A DNA stretch of 64,000 nucleotides, taken from the NCBI GenBank assembly GCA_037975125.1, contig CM075860.1:39593391-39657390 (forward strand), written 5' to 3'. Made by a program: the position numbers and the translations under genes. Position 1 is the stretch's first letter. Each line of letters starts with the position of its first letter. The DNA comes from Latrodectus hesperus (taxonomy: Eukaryota > Arthropoda > Arachnida > Araneae > Theridiidae). This document shows, in pieces, positions 36,481 through 48,779 of this stretch. Below the pieces are notes generated by a model. It worked only from the letters and a program-made list of their open reading frames with translations. It made no database searches and was not told where the DNA came from.

Positions 36481-39008
36481 TATCGTTAAAATGTTCTGTG
36501 ATGAGAATTATTAGTAAGGTGATTAATTCAAAATTATTTTTAATTTTGTTGATTGAAAGCGAACAATTTTGGAATACCTTTGGTTCAAAAATATTGCATT
36601 ATATATCAGTTTATAAAATTGAATTTTTAAATAAAAATTTGAAAAAAATATTAATTTTAGTGAAATTAAAAAACGACAGGAATTTAAAGTAATTTAAAAA
36701 TTGAACAAAATATAAAAAGATTTAAAAAATAATTATGTATTCCTAAATTTGTAAACATTGTATATCCCTCCCCCCTCCCCCCGAAACTTTCTTCTTACTC
36801 ATGCTGCTGCTGCTAACGGTTATATGATCTGTGCAAAAAAAAGCATTTGCAAAAACAGAGTGGTTTTTGAAATATTTTTCGTTTAATTTATGAAATATAA
36901 ATATTTAAATGGCATGTCTTCCTTTAAATTTGAAATTCTAATTTTTTTTCCTTCTTAAGCTCATCATGTATGAATTTGTTGATTTATTTTTATGTATAAG
37001 CAAAAATAATAATCTTTGAAAATTTATTTTTTCCCACTACATTTTCATTGCTTTTGAATTCTTCTTTTTTTTTATAAATTTATTTATTTGAATATTGAAG
37101 GATTATAAAAAGCTAAATTGGATAATATTAAACTACTTTTTTAAATTATTATTGTTATTTTGAAAAATTATGTTTTAAATGTTTGTATTTTTATTTAATT
37201 GTTTTTATTTATGTTTATCACTTTTTCTTATATCAAATGTTTTTCTTATTGGAATTTTTTGTTGTAGTGGAACCTCTTTTTATTAATTACAAAAGCATTA
37301 ACTTTTTAATGTGTATTTATTATTGTTAAATAAATTGATATAAAAATATTAAATGCTAAATTATTTCATTTTTTTTTCAAAAAATTAAGCTTTAGCTTCT
37401 AACTTTTTGTAAATATTATACTCTTATTGAAGTTAGTAGAAAAAGCTTAAATTAAGTATTATTTTCTTTTTTCTCTAGCTTAATTTTAATGATTTTGCAT
37501 TTTTATATTTAAAATTTTTCGTTTTGCATACATTTCATATTCAATATTTTTATTTCATTTTTATTATATTTAAAAATTGTTTCATTAAATTTTAAAATTT
37601 TAGTTGAATAATGTGTCACACAACAATCGCAGTTCATAAAATAGTGTTACAATCGTACTAAATTTTTCACGAGTTTTAAGTAAGTTATTTTAGTATTTCA
37701 TAGATTTGTTTTTTGGACTTTATTTCTTAAAATTACCTTTATTGTTTATGATTTTAATTATTTTACTAATTACGCATCTTTATCAATAAATTGTTTTATT
37801 TATGTCAAATATATTTTAGATTTTTATGTAAGCAAAATTAGTTTTTTTTTTCCATAAGAATAAGTGATGTTGAAATTTCATTAATATACCGCAGCTAAAT
37901 ATTTCAACTTTTATTAATTGATAATATTTTACTTAAAAAATTTGTTAATGAATCTTATTCAGTCAAAATTCAAATTCTCAATTAGATAAGGGAAACAACA
38001 GACACGCGGTTCATTTTGAAAATTATTTCGATTAAAAATGTTCCTTTATTTTTCTTATAATTTTATCTTTCCAGCTTTTAAATTTTTTTAAAAAATTCCC
38101 TTGCTTCAATCTTTATTTTTTATTCATTTTACTCATAGTTTACTCTTAACTTATGGTATTCCCTCAAATGTTCGCCCAAATGGTTTGTCTCTGACAGTTG
38201 TACCACCGGAAAATTTTTAATTAGTTAACTTGAGTTTTTTTAATTAATTAGTTTGAAACAATATAGTAAATTTTAAAATGTCGCCATTTCTTGCTTTTAA
38301 AAATTCATTAAGTTCGCTGCAGTTATTGCATATTAATTGCGAAAATACCAAGTCATTTATACATAAGGATTGAAAATATAATTTGTGTGTTTATTTTTGT
38401 TAGTTACATTTTGATAGTTATAAATAAATATAATTTTATAATATCAGCTGAAAAAAGTGGTTTAAAGTTAAAAAAAAATAAGTTAAGAAAACAATAAAAG
38501 AAAAAATTAAATTTATTCATCATGAATAAATTTAATTTTTGAATTATAGAAAATTTTAACAGCTGCTAATAAAAATGTTCATTTTATTTTTTAAACTTTT
38601 GTTATAGTAAATAATATTCATTCCTTTTAAAAAAAAAAAAACTTAAATAATATATTTGAAAAGCTAAATATGATTTATGACATTTTTAGAATAAGGAACA
38701 TCATTAATTTGGATGAGACGTATTACTCATTTTTTTTTAAAATATTTTTATAAAACTAATAGAAATGTTCAAATTTAATCTCAATTCTAGATTTCTTCAA
38801 AAATAAAATGTGTGTGAGAAATAGAGAGTAATGTTATTTGTGTTTTGGAATAAAAATTTTAACTATCTCGTCACTGTGTCTCCCAAATAAAAAGAAATTT
38901 ATAAACCACATTGTAATTCAGTTTTTTTTCTATTAAAAGCACAGTATCTTAATAATTATAATATGTCGTAAGTGTATTTAGAATGTTAATTGTAATATAA
39001 TTTATGGG
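36481..39008. other. AT-rich non-coding stretch
   Basis: Very AT-rich with many T runs. The only ordered structure is the palindrome at 38502-38540. Confidence 0.5.
38502..38540. repeat. Perfect 19-bp-arm palindrome
   Basis: AAAAATTAAATTTATTCAT at 38502-38520 is exactly mirrored at 38522-38540 around a single C. It is the longest perfect palindrome noticed in the window. It may be a cruciform-prone site or the relic of a fold-back element. Confidence 0.85.
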
Positions 39009-39290
39009 TTGTTGTTGTTGTTTACTAACGACCTTGGACAAGCCAAGCTCGCTATGCTATGCGAATTAAGTCGATTGGGAGCGTCTTTCGTTTTAATCAG
39101 AGCACCATGAAGGTGAAAGTACGACTTTGCTCTACACACATGCCATAGGTACCATTCACACCTCATTCATTTAAAAAAAGGACAAAGACAGGATAGATAG
39201 AGAAGGTACATCCATGTCCGAACCGGGATTCGAACCCAGGACCTCCTTACCCGTAGTCAGGCACGCTGACCACTAGACAAGTTGGTCGGC
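39009..39290 (-). repeat. SINE-B, full-length with perfect target-site duplication
   Basis: The reverse complement starts GCCGACCAACTTGTCTAG with GTGGTCAGCGTGCC (A-box region), has the B box GGGTTCGAATCCCGG and GACATGGATGTACC, and ends in (AAC)n. It is flanked by ATAATTTATGGG at 38997-39008 and 39291-39302, an exact 12-bp duplication. This fixes the ends and indicates a comparatively recent insertion. Confidence 0.93.
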
Positions 39291-39302
39291 ATAATTTATG
39301 GG

Positions 39303-39976
39303 AATAGTGGCAAACGAAATGCGTCCTTTTATACGTAAATAATAATAGCATAGTAACCAGATTGTGTTTGCATAGTTGAATTGACATGAAATTCCTCGTC
39401 ATGACTTGAGTGAGTTGTTGACATGTGACTCCCACACATATTCAGTTTCCCTTTCTCTGATCGCATCCAAGTGATTGATATTCAATGCTGCGAGTTTTTA
39501 GTGGTTTCTTAAGCACGAATTCTTGAATGATATCAAGAAAGATCAAATTCCTTCACCAATCGGATTTCTATAGCCCTAAGCCTCGATTTGGTTTTGTTGA
39601 TCTTGGTTTTTGTAAGGGAAGGTTCCTAGACCGATAAGTATTCACAAACCCACGAACTTTCAAATGGAAGACCGAACTGGCTACCTATTTGAGGAATCTA
39701 CTCCTGACGAAACGAGTTGATTTCTCTTTGCGCCAAGAAACGAATTGCGAAACAGTGTCCTTAGTCTACAGCGGTTGACATATACTAATTAGACTTGTCT
39801 TAAATGATCTGTTAGAATTCTCATCAAGCCACTATATCTGTCATTTATACGGCAAGAAGTTAACTGTTGTGATATCTAAAAGTTTAACATTTCTGTAGTC
39901 AGAGTCTTAATTCTTTTATCATGTCATATGGTAAGGGTGCTGTCATTCATATTCAAGACCAAATGCGAAAATGTAT
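39303..39976. other. Mixed-composition non-coding stretch
   Basis: Less AT-rich than average between about 39380 and 39760, with no domain, RNA gene or duplicate copy recognised. Confidence 0.35.
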
Positions 39977-40277
39977 GCTGTTGTTGTTGTGGCACTTGCA
40001 TGCTTCCCGGTACCTAGCACTGAGTTGGGTTGAGGTGGTAGAAGCAGCCGGGTGGAGTTTTCGTGATATTGAAACAAAGATCAAGCAGGAGACCTTCAAT
40101 ACTTGACCTGCCACCACCAGAGGTATCAGTTTACTAGGAGGACATTCGACCACCCCTCAGTTTTAACGTGCCTCAGCCGCCATTAGCGAACACGGCGGAT
40201 CTTCGTTTAAGACCGAGATTCGAAGTCACTACTTTCCGATAAAGAGAACGACGTCCTAAACAATCAGGCCATAGCGA
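39977..40277 (-). repeat. SINE-C, minus orientation
   Basis: Begins with TGTTGTTGTTGTGG (tail complement), contains TGCTTCCCGGTACCTAGC and GCGAACACGGCGGATC, and ends in the head complement AATCAGGCCATAGCG. The order equals the reference at 3625. Open frames at 39921-40153 are by-products. Confidence 0.85.
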
Positions 40278-40542
40278 AAGTTGATGCACTAGAATTTACC
40301 CACGATTATCAGGCGTGAATTTTAACATACCAGTTTTCATTTAAAACATAATATAATAGACTCTTATTTCAAAACTCAACGTAATAGCGATTGTACTTGA
40401 TGTATCCAACTCTCTAAATTTCTCCCGACGTATGTGTTGTTCTCTACATTTAATTATAATGTACTCAATAAGGTTGCTGTTTTATTTCTTAATTCTATTT
40501 AATAATATTAAAATGTCATCTCGCCCTTTTATTTCTTTAGTG

Positions 40543-40653
40543 GGCCAATAAAACTGAGTTCCAAGCGCCCGTGGGAACTAATCAATGGAGTTTTCGCGTT
40601 AGGCTGATCGCCTAATTGGGATTTTTGCTACGCATACCAGGGCTCCCGTCAAA
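40543..40653 (+). repeat. Element E, internal part that leads into a minisatellite
   Basis: GGCCAATAAAACTGAGTTCC, GTGGGAACTAATCAATGG, TTCGCGTTAGGCTGATCGCC and CCAGGGCTCCCGTC match the central part of the element at 10640 in order. The homology passes directly into the repeat unit that starts at 40654. Confidence 0.7.
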
Positions 40654-40922
40654 CAGATATGGGCACTATAGGTCTTGGACTCACAGATATGGGCACTATA
40701 GGTCTTGGTACCCACAGATATGGGCACTATAGGTCTTGGACCCACAGATATGAGCACTATAGGTCTTGGACCCACAGATATGGGCACTATAGGTCTTGGA
40801 CCCACAAATATGGGCACTATAGGTCTTGGATTCACAGATATGGCCACTATAGGTCTTGGACCCACAGATATGGGCACTATAGGTCACGGACCCACATATA
40901 TGGGCACTATAGGTCACGGACC
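40654..40922 (+). repeat. 30-bp minisatellite, nine copies, derived from element E
   Basis: Nine head-to-tail copies of a unit containing CAGATATGGGCACTATAGG and TCTTGGACCCA, starting at 40654, 40684, 40714 and then every 30 bases. One copy carries a 1-base insertion, and there are scattered substitutions (the last two copies have GGTCACGG). The unit equals the element E segment that reads GCACTGTAGTCCTTGGGC at 10831. Because 30 is a multiple of three, all frames stay open on both strands and give repetitive peptides. These should not be annotated as proteins. Confidence 0.95.
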
Positions 40923-42939
40923 ACTTTTATTTGAAAAGAAAGTCTTTAGAAGTGATTTAATGTATATAGTTCCTCGCGTGGAAGTATTATAAGCAGTAAG
41001 AAACTTCCACTTTTTTCTCTGAATTTTCCACGAAAATGTTAAAAGTAAAGTGCCATTGAGTTTTTTTTAAAAAAAAAATAGATAAGTTTATCATGTAGGT
41101 CTATAAAATTCCAAGAAAAATTCTTCCATTCAATTCTACCGTTTTTATTAAAGAGTCCTTATTTAAAAAAAAAATCATCAAATATATTACTTGAAAACTT
41201 TAAATGGATTTTACTGAGAATGATTAATTTAAAATAGAACTTACATTTTTAAGCGCAATATAATTTTTAAATGTAAATTATTCTTTTAATTCGATTTAAA
41301 ATGGGCAGTATTACAACATGGATGTGTTTAATATTTTTATACAAAGTTTGTATATATATATATATTTAAATGTTCTCAAAATTTGATTTTCCTATTTTAT
41401 TGTAAATGAGAATAATTCTATCATATAATTTTTTGATCTTTTTATTTTCTATTTGCATTTAAATTTTACATCTTGTGACTACTGCCTCTTCCTAATACTT
41501 CGTTGGAATTAGTAATTTATCAACTTTTTTTGTGAAGAATATATTGGATAGATTATTTATATTCTTCTAATTTTCTTGAACAAAAAGTATTTTATTTCTT
41601 CATTTTTTGGATGAAATTTTTGTTTATTATGCAATTTACATATATTTTATGTAAGTTAAGATTTAATTTTAGCTTTGTCAGTTCAATAGCTGTCATTGTT
41701 AAAGTTCCTTTTCTTTTTATCATTAATTATACTTTTTATTTTATTTCAGTTCATTAAATTTTTACTAAATACTTAGCAATAATATTTTTAACTATCGAAA
41801 ACAAATTTCTGAATATTGATTTTGAGAATTTCCGCTTTCCAATTATCTTTAAGTACGAGAAAAATTTGCAATCTAATATTAACTGTTATGTATTTAAGAA
41901 AATAATTCTCTCTATATTAATTTAATTTTTTATTTTGAAATTTTTCCATTCTCGCTTAAGATTTAGAACTTTTGTTCGAAATGAAATTAATTTCTCCCAC
42001 TCAAATAAACTTCTTAAAATTCTCTTTTGATTGCGAATTTTTACATTTTTTAATAAATGGATCATAGTTTTTATAATTATCCCATTCTTTTTGTTTTTTT
42101 AGTATATAGAACAATTTTTTTTTAAATTTTGCTTCAAGTTAAATCTTATACGTCTAATTATAAGATTCGATTCTTTTACGGATTCGATTAAACTTATGGT
42201 TAAATGCATTCTTTTGATTTGTTTCATTGGATCATCAAAGGTAATTTCTAAAATCTACAACACAAATTAAATTTTTTAAGTAAAGTACATATCATTAAAC
42301 TTTATTTAACTTAATTAAATTTTTTTATGGAAAATATTTCAGAAGATATTATATACTATAAAAAGATTTCCACAATTATCTCAATTTACTAAAGCTAAGA
42401 ATGTAGAAATATTTCAAGACTTGTTTTGAAGTTGTGGGTGATTTTTCTACTAACACTTGCGGGCAATATTTAATTCACAGAATACAATGAAAGTCTGATA
42501 TGATTTTAAAGATAGATAAAAAAATATCCGAATTATCATTTTCTTCCTCCTTAAATTGAATTAATGTCAACCGTGGAATTATAACTATTTAAAAAATTTG
42601 TAGTAACTTTAATCGCGTGGTATTAACAACATTAAGAAATATTCAAAACTTGGCATTTCCTTCTTGTATTTATAATAATAATATTTTTGAGAAAAAATAT
42701 TTACCATATTATGACTCTTTATGTATTATGCTTAATGCATATCGTGACACAATAGTTATATATATAATGTAGAATATAATCATAAAAAATAAATTATTAA
42801 AAATATCCGCAAATATAAAATATTGATAATGTTATCTTTTTAATGTAATTTTTATAATTTATTCCATTTTATGCATTGTCATCGTTATGATATAAAAATC
42901 TTTTAAAATAACTTATTGATTAAGGGCATCGAATTGAAT
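40923..42939. other. AT-rich non-coding stretch
   Basis: No exon or transposon recognised; a short TA run lies near 41350. Confidence 0.5.
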
Positions 42940-43210
42940 GCTAATAACCATCATGCTGTTTATCAAAATCTTGTTAGGGGGAAAAATGTATTTTAGAGTG
43001 CTCCTTGGCGCAAAAGGGGCGATTTTTTGTCTTTCAAAGTGTTTGTTGAAACAAAATGGTGCCAAAAACACACACACAAACATAATTTTAAAAACTTTTA
43101 TCATCATATTCAATATCATCCGATTGGCGCCAAACCAAGTGGACTCTTGAAGTATAGGCCACCCCTTGTTTAATGTGTTCGATACTGATGAGTCGCTATC
43201 CGATTTTTAG
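42940..43210. promoter_or_regulatory. Moderately GC-richer patch with E2F-like palindrome
   Basis: TTGGCGCCAA at about 43125 is a perfect palindrome of the E2F type, and GGCGC also occurs near 43009. A (CA)n stretch lies at 43069. Both strands are open for about 70 codons, without domains. The regulatory reading is weak. Confidence 0.2.
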
Positions 43211-43467
43211 TTTGTCGCCGGAATTGAGCCAGAATACATCAGAAGAAACCTCGAATTCAGAATACACAACCATGAAAAATCGGAAACTGGTGATTGATAG
43301 TTGGGGCTTCATTTTCTAATCCAATTGTTTTGAATCTAGTCTTTGGTGAAAAGTAATTGTCTTACGAGTGTTTAGATGATTGAAATAATAGAAAGTATTC
43401 TCTGTTTTTCCCTTCAAACGGGAAAGATTAATTTAAATTTCATTATGTATTGGCTATCCTACATGTC

Positions 43468-43469
<2 letters not shown>

Positions 43470-43541
<72 letters not shown>
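43470..43541. repeat. (TA)n microsatellite
   Basis: Uninterrupted TA run of about 70 bases. Confidence 0.95.
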
Positions 43542-43542
<1 letters not shown>

Positions 43543-43559
43543 CTTGAATTGAAGTATTT

Positions 43560-43990
43560 ATGGGATTCCTTCAACACATTTACTACAATTTTCTTTTCTG
43601 GCTGAGTTCAAGAATGTTAGAGGAAGAAAGCGGACACCCTGTTTTCCAAAGAATAATGCAATTAAAGAGGAATTCAGTCGGAAATTGTTATTTCGGGTCA
43701 ACAAGCGATGAAATACCATTTCCTTGTTTCATCCATTCACGAGGCTTGGCGGGAATTAAAAAGTAGGATGCGAGAGGCCCCATCCTTTGGGGTGTGCAAC
43801 CTGTGCCGCCCAAAGGTAACCGAGAGAATGCCGCTTTTTTTATTTCTCGCTGGAGACAATTAAATAGCGGCATCACCCATCCCTCTGTGGGGCCCCCTTC
43901 CATTCTCTCCAAACGTTATTCATTTTTTTTTTTGTGCTTCATTCTCATCCTGTTCTAATACTGAAAGTTCTTTGTGCTGCTTACTCGCGC
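43560..43990. promoter_or_regulatory. GC-rich non-coding island
   Basis: Stands out clearly from the AT background, especially 43740-43910 (GAGGCCCCATCCTTTGGGG, GTGCCGCCCAAAGGTAACC, GTGGGGCCCCC). Short frames on both strands have no domain and no matching splice pair. There is no tRNA-like head, tail or inverted repeat, so it does not look like the SINEs here. It may be a conserved non-coding element or an unknown repeat. Confidence 0.3.
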
Positions 43991-44542
43991 GGGAAAGTTC
44001 TCTGTTTTTCGGGTAATTTATTGATAATTTCTAAGTATTATAAGTGCGATTCATTGAAGCAGTTACTGATTTTTAAATTGATCTCTTCTTTAATTATCTG
44101 TGTTTATTGCAAATAAAATCATACTTTTTTAATATCGAACCCTATAAAATATACGTCAAGTAGGTCTATTTTAGAGGTAGCTTCATTAAGATTCGGAAAT
44201 CATTCCCAGCATCAGAAATACAGTAATCATATGATGTCCTCTGAATTTGAACTCACTCTTGTCGAGTTGAGAATGTAAAAAATAGTATTTCGTTGGCTGG
44301 TTGTAGATACAATACTAGTGGATATCGTGCAGTGCTAATCAATGTTTTGTCATGAAAATTAAAATCAGAATGCGAAACAGTATAGAGCTTGAGTGGCTAA
44401 TGTTTTGAATTTTTTTTTTCAAATTGTGTTATTTTTAATTTATTAATTTATTTACTGCAATGCAGTCGAAAAATATTACTCCAAGAAATATCTGTGTTTT
44501 TGTGTGAATGCCGCCCTGTTCTTCCGAATTCTATCTAACTTT

Positions 44543-44713
44543 ATCTAGCTCCAGTTAATCTGTTCTAGTTCAATCTAGCTCCAGTTAATCTGTTCTAGTT
44601 CAATCTAGCTCCAGTTAATCTGTTCTAGTTCAATCTAGCTCCAGTTAATCTTTTGTAGTTCAATCTAGCTCCAGTTAATCTGCTCTAGTTCAATCTAGCT
44701 CCAGTTAATCTGT
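44543..44713 (+). repeat. 30-bp minisatellite, about 5.7 copies
   Basis: Units start at 44543, 44573, 44603, 44633, 44663 and 44693, each with ATCTAGCTCCAGTTAATC and TGTTCTAGTTCA. The copies are almost identical, with changes mainly in the 44633 and 44663 copies. No parent element was recognised, unlike the array at 40654. Confidence 0.95.
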
Positions 44714-46247
44714 GGAAGATGGATGCTGCAATTTTACTTTCTAAATGCATTCTCTGTTAAGAAGTTTTTAAGAAAAAATAGCAGAAATATTCCACATTTT
44801 TTCCTTCTCATGATAGATATTTACTTTCCCTAAAAAAATTCTACTCTAAGGAAAGCCGTTACCGGTATTAAAAAATTATTTTATTAGTCTGAAACACTCA
44901 AAATTTTATCCACTATACAGAGTTAAAGTTACGAATTTTGTTACAAATTCTTTGTCATTAAAAAAATGAATTGAAAAAATATGATTTGTTCTGAATGAAA
45001 TTTACATTTGTTTACAAATAGTTTTTATACTAATAAATTTGTTTACAAAATTGTTTATATTTGAAATCTAAGAACGGTTCTATATGTTAGAAATTTAATA
45101 TAATAAAACTTGTATATGTGCAAAATTCTGAGTTTTAATAAATAAATATTGGAAAGGAAGAAGCTTAACTCCTTACCTAACATTTCCTAAAATTATTATG
45201 AAATGTTGGCTGTAATATGAAAATTGGTAAAATAATCTTGAGTTCTTTATGTATGTATTAAAAAACGCAGATTTTGTCACCGAATTATTGAATGGTGATA
45301 TAACTTGTTGTTTCTGTTATAATTCGTTATATGATTATCTTTTCGCATCTTAGCATTACATCTAAGCCTTATCAGCAGCTCGCATTACATTTGCTCCATT
45401 GCAACTAAAATTCCAAAATATATGAAAAACTTCTCCCACTTCATTCCGTAGATTAAATTGTTATTGGTGAACATCAGATTAGAATGCTGTTTGATTTTGT
45501 TTTATGTAATTCAAATTTTTTTAAATTTGTTTGGAACTATAGATTAGGCCGGTTAAATCAGTAGTTTTTAATGTGCGGCTTGCTGACTCTTTAATCGATA
45601 AGTTATTTGGCGCGATATATTAAAATGTATTCTTAGAATTCAGACAATAGTCTTTTCTGTATGGTCAATAGCCATGGGCTTTATTTGGAATTGAAACATT
45701 GAAAAATTATTTTGGTCATACATATAGCTATGGATATGAAGTTGATAGCTATATGTACATAAAGTCACCCAATTTCAATAGGTGGATGACGATTTTAAAC
45801 TGACAATGTTCATTCTTTCCTATGTCTGTCCATGTGTATGTTCGTCAATATACTTTATGCAGGACAGTAGTAGAATTTTTCTGAAAGGAAAGCCGGGTGC
45901 GCCATTTCTTTTTCCAGTTTGATCGCCATACCTCTTTCGGCGTGCATGTGTCTGCTGCTGCATTAAAGTAACCTGAAACAATGTTTACCATTCTGTAATA
46001 TGACAGATTTTCCGCTCTACGTGTGGCCATCTATTGTCATAAATTTAAGTTAAAATCCTAAATCAAAGACACTTTTTTATGGATGTATCAACTAAGTTTG
46101 TATGTTATCAATTTAGACTAAGCGTGCATGTTCTGTTGTGCATTGGTTTTGAGTTGCTTAAATCCAACATGACATTCAATATAGGTTTCTTAGTTCTAAT
46201 GATTCCATATCACCTAGAGGTCATCAGATTAAGACCAACATAAGTAG
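44714..46247. other. AT-rich non-coding stretch with one denser patch
   Basis: About 45830-46030 is less AT-rich and open on the minus strand for 61 codons, without a known domain. The remainder shows nothing. Confidence 0.4.
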
Positions 46248-46422
46248 CTTTGTTTGTTTGTCGCTCAACGGTCATTTTTTGCACACGAGGGCTAATTAGA
46301 CCGGGACTTACGGCTTAAAGTGGATTCCGAACCACTACAAACATCCATGCCCAAGGTGGGACTCGAACTCACGAACTGTTGAACCGAAGGCAAGAGCGCT
46401 AACCAATCGGCTGCCAGCTCGG
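46248..46422 (-). repeat. SINE-D, full-length with perfect target-site duplication
   Basis: Nearly identical in reverse complement to the reference at 21549 from the CAAACAAA-type tail to the head complement CCAGCTCGGC. It is flanked by CCAACATAAGTAG at 46235-46247 and 46423-46435, a 13-bp perfect duplication (the last C may belong to the element). This is a recent insertion. Confidence 0.95.
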
Positions 46423-46578
46423 CCAACATAAGTAGGATTAGAACGATACAAGAAACTATAATATCAATTGATTTTTAATTCATACACGTGCTAGTAAGAT
46501 TTTCTTTTTACGAGATGTACAAACGACCTTCGAATAAACGAATAACTTTCAAATATTATTAGCCTAAAATGTGGACTT

Positions 46579-46638
46579 GCAATTTTTTTTCTTTTGGGTA
46601 CATTATTTGCAATTATTTTTTCTTTTGGGTACATTATA
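46579..46638 (+). repeat. 30-bp tandem duplication
   Basis: Two adjacent copies, both with TCTTTTGGGTACATTAT preceded by GCAATT and a T-rich stretch, differing at only a few positions. A simple slippage duplication in AT-rich sequence. Confidence 0.75.
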
Positions 46639-47140
46639 TATATTAATAGTCGCTAAACTCTAAACTTCTGAACTATCGTACCGTTTTTAAATTCTATTGT
46701 GAGCTACTCTACTAAAAACAACTGCATACTTATTATTAAAAAAATCTTTGTTTATATCTATTACTAATAAATATTAAATTAGTTTTAATTAAACTCTGTA
46801 AAAAGAAATGAAATTGAATTATATATATATATAAAAGGCTTTGAAAGTAATTAATTAATATCAGTTGAAAATTTCAAAAATATTGGGAAAATATCAGATT
46901 TTTTATTAGAATTAATAATTTTATGAGAAGAATATCATTATAGTAAGTTTCTTCTCCTGTCACCAATAAGTTTCTTAATGTTGAAAGAGATTGTGGTAGT
47001 TTCTATTTGAATGCAATTGTCCACTCGCTTTTCATGAATCTTTTTCTGCACTCATTTTTAATGACTTTCAATATTGGATGAAGAAATCTCACACGCATAT
47101 ATTGTGCTGTTGTGGCTTATCCTCCAAATGTCTGATGAAG

Positions 47141-47895
47141 TTAGGCAAGGTCCATCAGACCGTTGACCCTAAGGAAATCGAGGACCAGAAGGGGGTATGA
47201 GTGTATATCCTCTCTGGGAAGTTCCAAACAGTCCAGATGTGATTAGGAGAACCTGCTCAGTTTTATATTTAGAGCAGACTTCAAAGATTTTCCTGCCTTC
47301 GAAATACGTGAGAGCCCTAGTGTGGCCGCTTGCTACTCTGGAAATTGCGGTTCTAGAGGCTCTGTCACAATTGAGGGCGAATGAAAAGAAAGGATCTTTG
47401 CCCGCGTACCAGTGATGGCAGGGAAGAATCCTCCACCCTTTCGAAATTTCAGAATTAACTATAGACTGATATTCTAAAAAGGTAAGTGTTGAGGAGGAAG
47501 GATTATCTTGGTAACAGCCTCGATGGCCAGTCTATCCGCCTGCTCATTACCGTATATGTCTACTTGAGAAGGAATCCATTGAAAATAAACTTCATGGGAC
47601 TCCGAAATGAGCTTGAGAAGGATAGAAATGCTAGTTTGATCTCCAATGGCAATCCAGTTGTAGAGGAGCTGAAGAAAGCTTCTACTGTCCGAAAGGATCC
47701 ATAGGTCCTCAAAATCACTTTCATTAAGAATAGCTTCAAGACCTTGTTCAACTGCAATTAATTCAGTTTTAAAGACCGAGGGTAAATCAGGGTTGCAAAG
47801 GCTGATCGATAGTTTTTCTCCCGGTTTCTCGATGTAGATGCCAATACCAGCGTGGTCATCCGTCCGTATACATTTTTATGGCATTGTCGGAGATC
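47141..47895 (-). pseudogene. LINE ORF2 RNase H domain and C-terminus, best-preserved copy
   Basis: Minus-strand reading gives all four RNase H acidic positions in order: MYTDG (near 47875), FKTELIAVEQGLE, WILSDSRSFLQLL and IYGNEQADRLA. A stop near 47475 interrupts, after which the homology continues with WYAGKDPFFSF and SRVASGHTRAL, and a finger with losses. A frameshift then leads to VLDFLRVNGLMDLA and a stop at 47141, the typical end of this protein group in arthropod genomes (from memory). A small deletion follows the first Asp. The element is 5'-truncated and inactive. RNase H would degrade the RNA strand during target-primed reverse transcription in an intact copy. Confidence 0.85.
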
Positions 47896-48779
47896 TTATA
47901 CACATGTATACAGTTAAGCACTCCCTTCAGTCTAAGGCAGACATAGATCAAAATTGAATATTTTAAGGAACAATAGGCTAACTATTTTCAAAGCTTATAT
48001 ATTTTCAAAGTTAAAAAAAATCAATCAGTTCCAATGTCATTAGAGCATTATCTTCTTGAGAAACAAAATTATCCGTTGGAAGAAAATTCTTTAACATCAA
48101 TCTCTGTAAAGACAACCATAATGTTCAACAATTAAAATTCTTTTCAAGTCATGGAAGTGTTAGTTGAATTCACTTCTCAAATCTGAAATAATTTCAACGT
48201 ATTAAAGAGTTCTAGTTAACTAACTGGAACGTTAGCTTGATCTGCCGAAAATGCCCCCTCAGGAGATTGGTAACTTGTGATGATCAACTGTTTTGAAAAT
48301 AGATTGCTCACTTTTATTGTGTGCGAATGTGCTGAAAGATTAATTACTTGCATCTGCCATTGTGAGTACTTTTACAAATTTATGGCTAAAATTGCTTTGC
48401 CGTGTTGTATATGTCACGTGATGTTTTAATTTTAATATCTAATAGTTACTTATAAATATTATAAACAAAATTTAGATTTCGGAATGCGGAAAAAGACTAG
48501 TGGCGTTCTCTTGAGTGAATTTTTATTTAATGTAAAATATAAGCAACGAAGTTCTTTTTAAAAAAATTCTTAAGTTTTCTTATAGTTGCGAAAGAAAAAA
48601 AAATTGTGAAATTGTTCGAAACATAACCGAATTATTCTATTAAAACAGGATGACTTCTTAATAATTCTTTATTGAGCTAATATGAATGACCCACTAAAGT
48701 TTATGCTTTCAAAGATTGTAATAATACCAGAAACAATTACGATGCATACTGTAATATTTATTAACCAATTGTAGCAGAG
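47896..48779. other. AT-rich non-coding stretch
   Basis: The first 60 bases may be more of the decayed LINE; the rest shows nothing. Confidence 0.4.

Noticed and set aside
40599..40992. Four overlapping open frames of 73-95 codons on both strands
   Set aside because: They exist only because the 30-bp repeat unit is a multiple of three; the peptides are repeats of the same decamer and start outside any gene context.
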